Origin: Paragonimus westermani
Taxonomy: Eukaryota; Platyhelminthes; Trematoda; Plagiorchiida; Troglotrematidae
Assembly (NCBI GenBank): GCA_008508345.1
Contig: QNGE01002701.1
Span: 1-64,000, forward strand
DNA: 64,000 bases
Direction of reading: 5' to 3'
A program made the position numbers and the translations under genes. Under the pieces are notes generated by a model. The model worked only from the letters and a program-made list of their open reading frames with translations. It had not been told where the DNA came from and did no database searches. This document shows positions 60,190 to 64,000 of the stretch, in pieces. The number at the start of each line of letters is the position of its first letter. Positions within the stretch are counted from its first letter, which is position 1.

Positions 60190-61130
60190 CTGTCTTTGGT
60201 TGAGAGCCCTATTCGCCCTTGTGTCTAGGTCTCGGCATCTTGGCGGTTTCCAAAGCCCATAAAATCTATGCAAATACAGTGTATACCAAACACCACGCTA
60301 TATCGGCCGTCTAGCAAGATAAACCGGGTCGCCTTATCTGTTGTTTCCGACAGTGGAGTAGGTGAAAGTGTGCTTTTGCCGAGCCCTACCCATCTCCATT
60401 CACTAATGATCACTCCAGCACGAATCCTAGAGCAGAAAATGCCCACTTGAGTCTCAAGAACACGAAGATCAATCTGAGACAGGCCCGGGACGCACAACGC
60501 TCTCCGCCGAAACATGGAATGTGCACACGCTGCTGGACCGATGCAGCACCACGGGACGGCCAGAACATCGAGCCGCACTGATCGCCATGGAACTGAGCCA
60601 CTATGGCATCGATGTTCCAGCTTTGAGTGAGACAAAGATTTCAGACCAAGGTAATCCTCAGGAAGCAGGTTTTGGGTATGCCTTCTACTGGATAAGTTAT
60701 CTAGCACACAGTGCTCGATAGCATGTTGTCTGTTTCGCAGTCGCCGACCGCGTCGATGCTTTGACGATAGGTGAACCGCACGGCATCAGCCCTCGAATCA
60801 TGTCAATGCGTCTGCGATTTGGTGGGGGTAAGTGTGCCACAGTTCTCAGTGTTCATGATCCATCAGTGTATCACAATGATGATACAAAGGACCAATTATA
60901 TGATCAACTGTCTTCCGCCATCCGGTAGGTATTGTTCAGTGACCTATTGTTTTTCCTGGATGACTTGAACGCTCGATTTGGGCTCGAACTGGTAGCCTGG
61001 CCGGAAGTCTTCGGATTCTACAGCATTGGTTTAATCAACGAATGCGGAGATCGCTTGCTCCGCCTGTTTGTTATGAGCTTGTTGCCACAAACACTCAATT
61101 CAAGGTGGCTGCAAGGGCTATCACGAAATG
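60190..61130 (+). pseudogene. LINE endonuclease relic (second RTE-type lineage) with leader
   Basis: The leader 60194-60345 is homologous to 41275-41430, including the encoded block PSSKINRVALS. The endonuclease follows: TWNVHTLLDRCSTTGRPEHR (conserved Asn), VPALSETKISDQGN (catalytic Glu), EAGFGYAFYW, a stop at 60719, then VCFAVADRVDALTIGEPHGI, SPRIMSMRLRFGGGKCATVL, DDTKDQLYDQLSSAIR, and after a frameshift DDLNARFGLE (family GDFNARVG), INECGDRLLRLF. The wording is that of LINE endonucleases widely mis-annotated in databases as craniofacial development protein 2-like. The fragment ends before the SDH box. No RT follows on this strand. Confidence 0.8.
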
Positions 61131-61164
61131 GACCCATTCACGAAACGGTTAAAGCCATTTGTTT

Positions 61165-61420
61165 ACATGGTTGGCGGTATTCGGTTCGGATCAGCCAGTC
61201 GCAGTGACCGAAGCCAAAGGATGCCCGCGCTTAGCCATCGCAGCAATTGGCTTGCGCTGCACCAACTGCAGTTCCACCCACACACCACATATCCAGCGTA
61301 AACCCGAAGGAATACGACCGGTTGGCGTGTGCTTGGGGCCTTTTTGCTCAATCGGCCAATGTTGGTTAGAAAATTGATTGGCTAGCACGATAAGGTTATC
61401 CTTATCTCTCGGAGAATAAA
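61165..61420. repeat. Unclassified repeat family, copy B
   Basis: The longest clean copy. From GGTTGGCGGTATTCGGTTCG through GACCGAAGCCAAAGGATG, TTGGCTTGCGCTGCACCAAC, CACACACCACATATCCAGCG and TAAACCCGAAGGAATACGAC to CTCAATCGGCCAATG. It begins right after the endonuclease relic. Both strands are open (61159-61377 plus, 61191-61634 minus). Confidence 0.75.
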
Positions 61421-61984
61421 GAGAGAAAGAAAGGTTGCAATGACGAGATCCAAACTGAGAAGAAAGACCTGTAAAATGTAATACAAGAGGTATTATAGTA
61501 TAGGAATGCATGTTGGTGCATCCCAGAGAAGATGAGGATGAAAAACACAATTCAAATTGAAGTCCGAAAGGAATCGACAGACCATTCTTCATACACCAAC
61601 AAAGATGATGGAAAGAATACGTATAAGACCGCAAACACCCATGTTTCTGAAAAGAGGAGCGAATGAGTTGCCGTACGACCAGGCTTTTGGCCTATGCATT
61701 CATTAACAGGAGTAGAGTGGATATATGGATATGACCTACCTGACCTAAGCCTAACGTACTCGTCGTCCCTTTGCCGACGGCGCACTATGAGAAGGTTGCT
61801 GATTTACTAATCCCAAACGACCAGCGCTTTCGCGGTCGCACACATCGCGACGTCATGTAGTCACGTCACCACAACCTATGGCACAAATGATTCCCTTGCG
61901 TATCGCGCGCTTTCATTTTTCACCGCGCAACAACTGCTTGTTGAACTTGCGGACGCCCGTCCGAATCGTATTTCTCCAGGTCGT
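61421..61984. other. No recognisable gene
   Basis: Separates repeat copies B and C. Minus-strand frames 61552-61785 and the left part of 61191-61634 have no motif. The start includes GAATAAAGAG, a possible poly(A) signal without context. Confidence 0.4.
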
Positions 61985-62154
61985 CCGGTTCAACGCTACG
62001 TCTGCACATGGTTGGCGGCATCCGATTCGGATTAGCCTGTCACGGTGACCGAAGCCAAAGGACGCCTGCGCTTATCCATCACTGCAACTGGCTTGCGCTG
62101 CACCAATTGCAGTTCCACCAACACACCACATATCCTGTGTAAATCCGAAGAAAT
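61985..62154. repeat. Unclassified repeat family, copy C, cut by the gap
   Basis: GGTTGGCGGCATCCGATTCG, GACCGAAGCCAAAGGACG, CTGGCTTGCGCTGCACCAAT and ACACACCACATATCCTGTG match copy B closely; the sequence then enters the N run. Read on the minus strand it lies downstream of the RT tail at 62395-62815, so it may be the 3' end of that LINE. Confidence 0.75.
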
Positions 62155-62394
62155 NNNNNNNNNNNNNNNNNNNNNNNNNNNNNNNNNNNNNNNNNNNNNN
62201 NNNNNNNNNNNNNNNNNNNNNNNNNNNNNNNNNNNNNNNNNNNNNNNNNNNNNNNNNNNNNNNNNNNNNNNNNNNNNNNNNNNNNNNNNNNNNNNNNNNN
62301 NNNNNNNNNNNNNNNNNNNNNNNNNNNNNNNNNNNNNNNNNNNNNNNNNNNNNNNNNNNNNNNNNNNNNNNNNNNNNNNNNNNNNNNNNNNNNN
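62155..62394. other. Assembly gap (240 N)
   Basis: Run of N between repeat copy C and the minus-strand RT tail. Confidence 0.99.
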
Positions 62395-62815
62395 ACTTAC
62401 CTGCACAACATCCTGGTACCTCCGCTTCTGGCCACCAGGATTTCGCTTACCTGACTTCACTTGTCCGTACAGTAACTGCTTCGGGATACGGTCATCGCCC
62501 ATCCGACGGACGTGACCGAGCCAACGGAGCTGGTTCAGCATCAACATGGCTTCCATCCCGTCCATGCACGCTCGCTGCAGTACCTCAGTGTTCGGAATCA
62601 TGTCCTACCACGGAATACCCGAGATGCGCCTCAGACACTGGACATGGAAGCGGCTCAAATAGCTCACGTTCCCCTGATACAATGTCCACGTCTCACTGCC
62701 GTACAGCAGTATAGACAGCACCATTGAGCGTTAGACACACAGCTTCGTGGCCATCTTCAGGCCTTTCAAGACGTCCGAAAGCAGCGCTAGCCTTCGCCAC
62801 ACGCGCTACGTCTGC
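62395..62815 (-). pseudogene. LINE RT C-terminal relic
   Basis: On the minus strand ARVAKASAAFGRL is followed by a shifted frame with KMATKLCV, stop, RSMVLSILLYGSETWTLYQG, then YLSRFHVQCLRRISGIPW, stop, DMIPNTEVLQRACM, LNQLRWLGHVRRMGDDRIPK and QLLYGQVKSGKRNPGGQKRR. This is the post-RT segment of the LINE lineage whose endonuclease lies at 60.5-61.1 kb in the other orientation. A frameshift and two in-frame stops are seen; the 3' side runs into the gap. Confidence 0.8.
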
Positions 62816-62849
62816 ACATACATACGCACATACATGCATACATACATAA
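62815..62849. repeat. (CATA)n-like microsatellite
   Basis: ACATACATACGCACATACAT followed by GCATACATACATAA; interrupted tetranucleotide repeat between two RT relics. Confidence 0.9.
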
Positions 62850-62936
62850 TTTCGTGCACACTCGGTGGTGGTAGGCGAGCCCATCTCTTTCTCATTAATC
62901 ACTCACTTAAAAGAGTGCTCCTACTTTGGTGCTAGC

Positions 62937-64000
62937 CTATTTAATCTCGGCTAGGACGGAATAACACCCCTGGATTGTGAGCATATTCATGTCCAGTTCT
63001 CTCCTAAACGTAGACACGATCCGAGCGTAACTTAAGTATCGCGGAAGAGTATTCTAAAGAGAAGAAAACTTATGGGGTGGAAAGTTGTCAACAGAGCTGC
63101 TGGTCCCGTGGATGAACGGGATTCTGCTGAGTGTTCTCGGTGACCAGGGGTGTATGCCTTCAGCAACTAGCCGCGGTTAAAATGTAGGTTACGGTGCGCC
63201 AGGGTGAATCTTTCTGTTAGTCGTCTTTGTGAGTGGGAACACTTTGAGACGGTTAAGCCTCGTAGGTTACAGACAGCTGCGGAGGCCTTCAACCATCTTT
63301 GTTTTTCGGCGTTCAATATATTTGGACGTGAAGGAGTCTTTAGATAGGCGTGGAGCACACACATGGATATCCCCCTCGGGCAGGGGACGGACGTACGACC
63401 CGAAAATAATTGTAGAGAGGGAATAGTGTACGGCCCCGTGTGTTCTTGTGACTATGTATGAGCTAACGTCAGCCCTCCGGGCTACTGACTCACAATTAGT
63501 TCCGGAATTTACGTTTTACCTGCTAATGATACCCAGACCCCTGTCGCATTCAACAGCGGTAACGTGCACGTTTTCAGTGTGACACGGATGAGAGAGATTA
63601 TATCAGACGTGTGAGACTTTACGTTTAGATTCGTAAAATGGTAGCGAGTTAACTCGCGTCCATGCATCTAGCGAGTTAAATCTATTTTGAAGAGCAGGTT
63701 CGTTTTCCGGTAACGCCATGCGTTTCCACATTTTTTAGTGATCGGCGTACAAAGGCAGCTGGGAGATGACGTCTGCTTGGTCATTAATGAACAGGCTAAA
63801 CAACAGCTGCCCAAGACTGAATCCCGTTGGTGCTACTGTAGGAGCGCATCGCTTCTGTGGTACTGGACCGTTACCCCTCACACACGAGTGTCGGTCCTCA
63901 AGGTAGTCAATCAGTCAGCCAGGTTACAGAGATACCTTAGTTGCCGAAAGCTAGCGACTAGCATCGCGTGATTTACCCTGTCGAAAACCTTGGTAAAATC
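62937..64000 (-). pseudogene. CR1-like LINE reverse transcriptase, cut by window edge
   Basis: Minus-strand reading from the window end gives DFTKVFDRVNHAMLVASFRQ (RT motif A, family DFSKAFDRVxH), then LTTLRTDTRV, SDALLQ, stop, HQRDSVLGSCCLACSLMTKQ (family VPQGSVLGPLLFLLYxND, motif B), then TGVWVSLAGKT (family LGVWVS), RLSKDSFTSKYIERR, and finally FSSL, stop, NTLPRYLSYARIVSTFRREL (family WNSLPxxVVxAxxVxxFKRxLD), ending EIK and a stop at 62937-62939. The YADD box is not intact. The order is that of one CR1/Jockey-type RT with frameshifts and stops. The 5' part lies beyond base 64000. Confidence 0.7.

Noticed and set aside
62747..62935. Plus frame with YICTYIRTYMHTYI-type residues
   Set aside because: Produced by the (CATA)n microsatellite.
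1..64000. tRNA genes, CRISPR arrays, bacterial operons or phage modules
   Set aside because: No tRNA B-box-like cloverleaf, no regularly spaced identical repeats and no prokaryotic gene packing were seen; the LINE and Gypsy content points to a eukaryotic genome.

Overview
The window looks like nuclear DNA of a flatworm, most likely a digenean trematode (fasciolid- or opisthorchiid-like). This rests on the element mix: RTE-like and CR1-like LINEs, Ty3/Gypsy elements including one resembling the CsRn1 clade, and a tnp2-type (CACTA/EnSpm) transposase. It also rests on the long AT-leaning, intron-like DNA between them. Two assembly gaps (42032-42506 and 62155-62394) show it is a draft scaffold. 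The species is not proven by anything here.

I recognise no intact host gene, tRNA, rRNA, CRISPR array or bacterial-type operon. What can be supported is a graveyard of transposable elements in different states of decay. Region by region: 1-183 is one arm of a foldback repeat family; 2.1-2.5 kb and 8.1-9.3 kb hold tnp2 transposase relics; 12.9-13.6 kb is the 3' end of a plus-strand CR1-like reverse transcriptase (RT); 13.9-16.6 kb is a decayed plus-strand Gypsy element with gag, protease, RT, RNase H and integrase in order; 17.2-20.5 kb is a minus-strand CR1-like element with a PHD-finger ORF1 and an endonuclease whose C-terminal part is tandemly duplicated.

From 21 to 41 kb the DNA is mostly AT- and T-rich and intron-like. 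It contains a 0.62-kb palindromic foldback element (22506-23124), a second arm of the same family (about 21926-22112), and several plus-strand RTE fragments (26.0-26.5, 33.4-33.5 and 34.1-35.1 kb). The best-preserved element is an RTE-like LINE at about 41.26-44.27 kb. Its RT keeps the catalytic residues but carries nine premature stop codons and is split by the first gap. A second, minus-strand Gypsy relic occupies about 46.9-49.8 kb. The last 10 kb carry an RTE 3' fragment (56.8-57.5 kb), an endonuclease of another LINE type (60.2-61.1 kb), three copies of an unclassified repeat (59.6, 61.2 and 62.0 kb), and two minus-strand RT relics (62.4-62.8 and 62.9-64.0 kb), the second running off the end.

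The signal I consider most worth a second look is the foldback family. Its copies have long imperfect inverted arms and a conserved terminus (TACCCTG...AGCACCAATTA). Near each end there is a ladder of telomere-like CCCTAA/TTAGGG hexamers spaced 10-12 bp, about one helical turn. Similarity statements come from reading and aligning by eye; no database search was possible.
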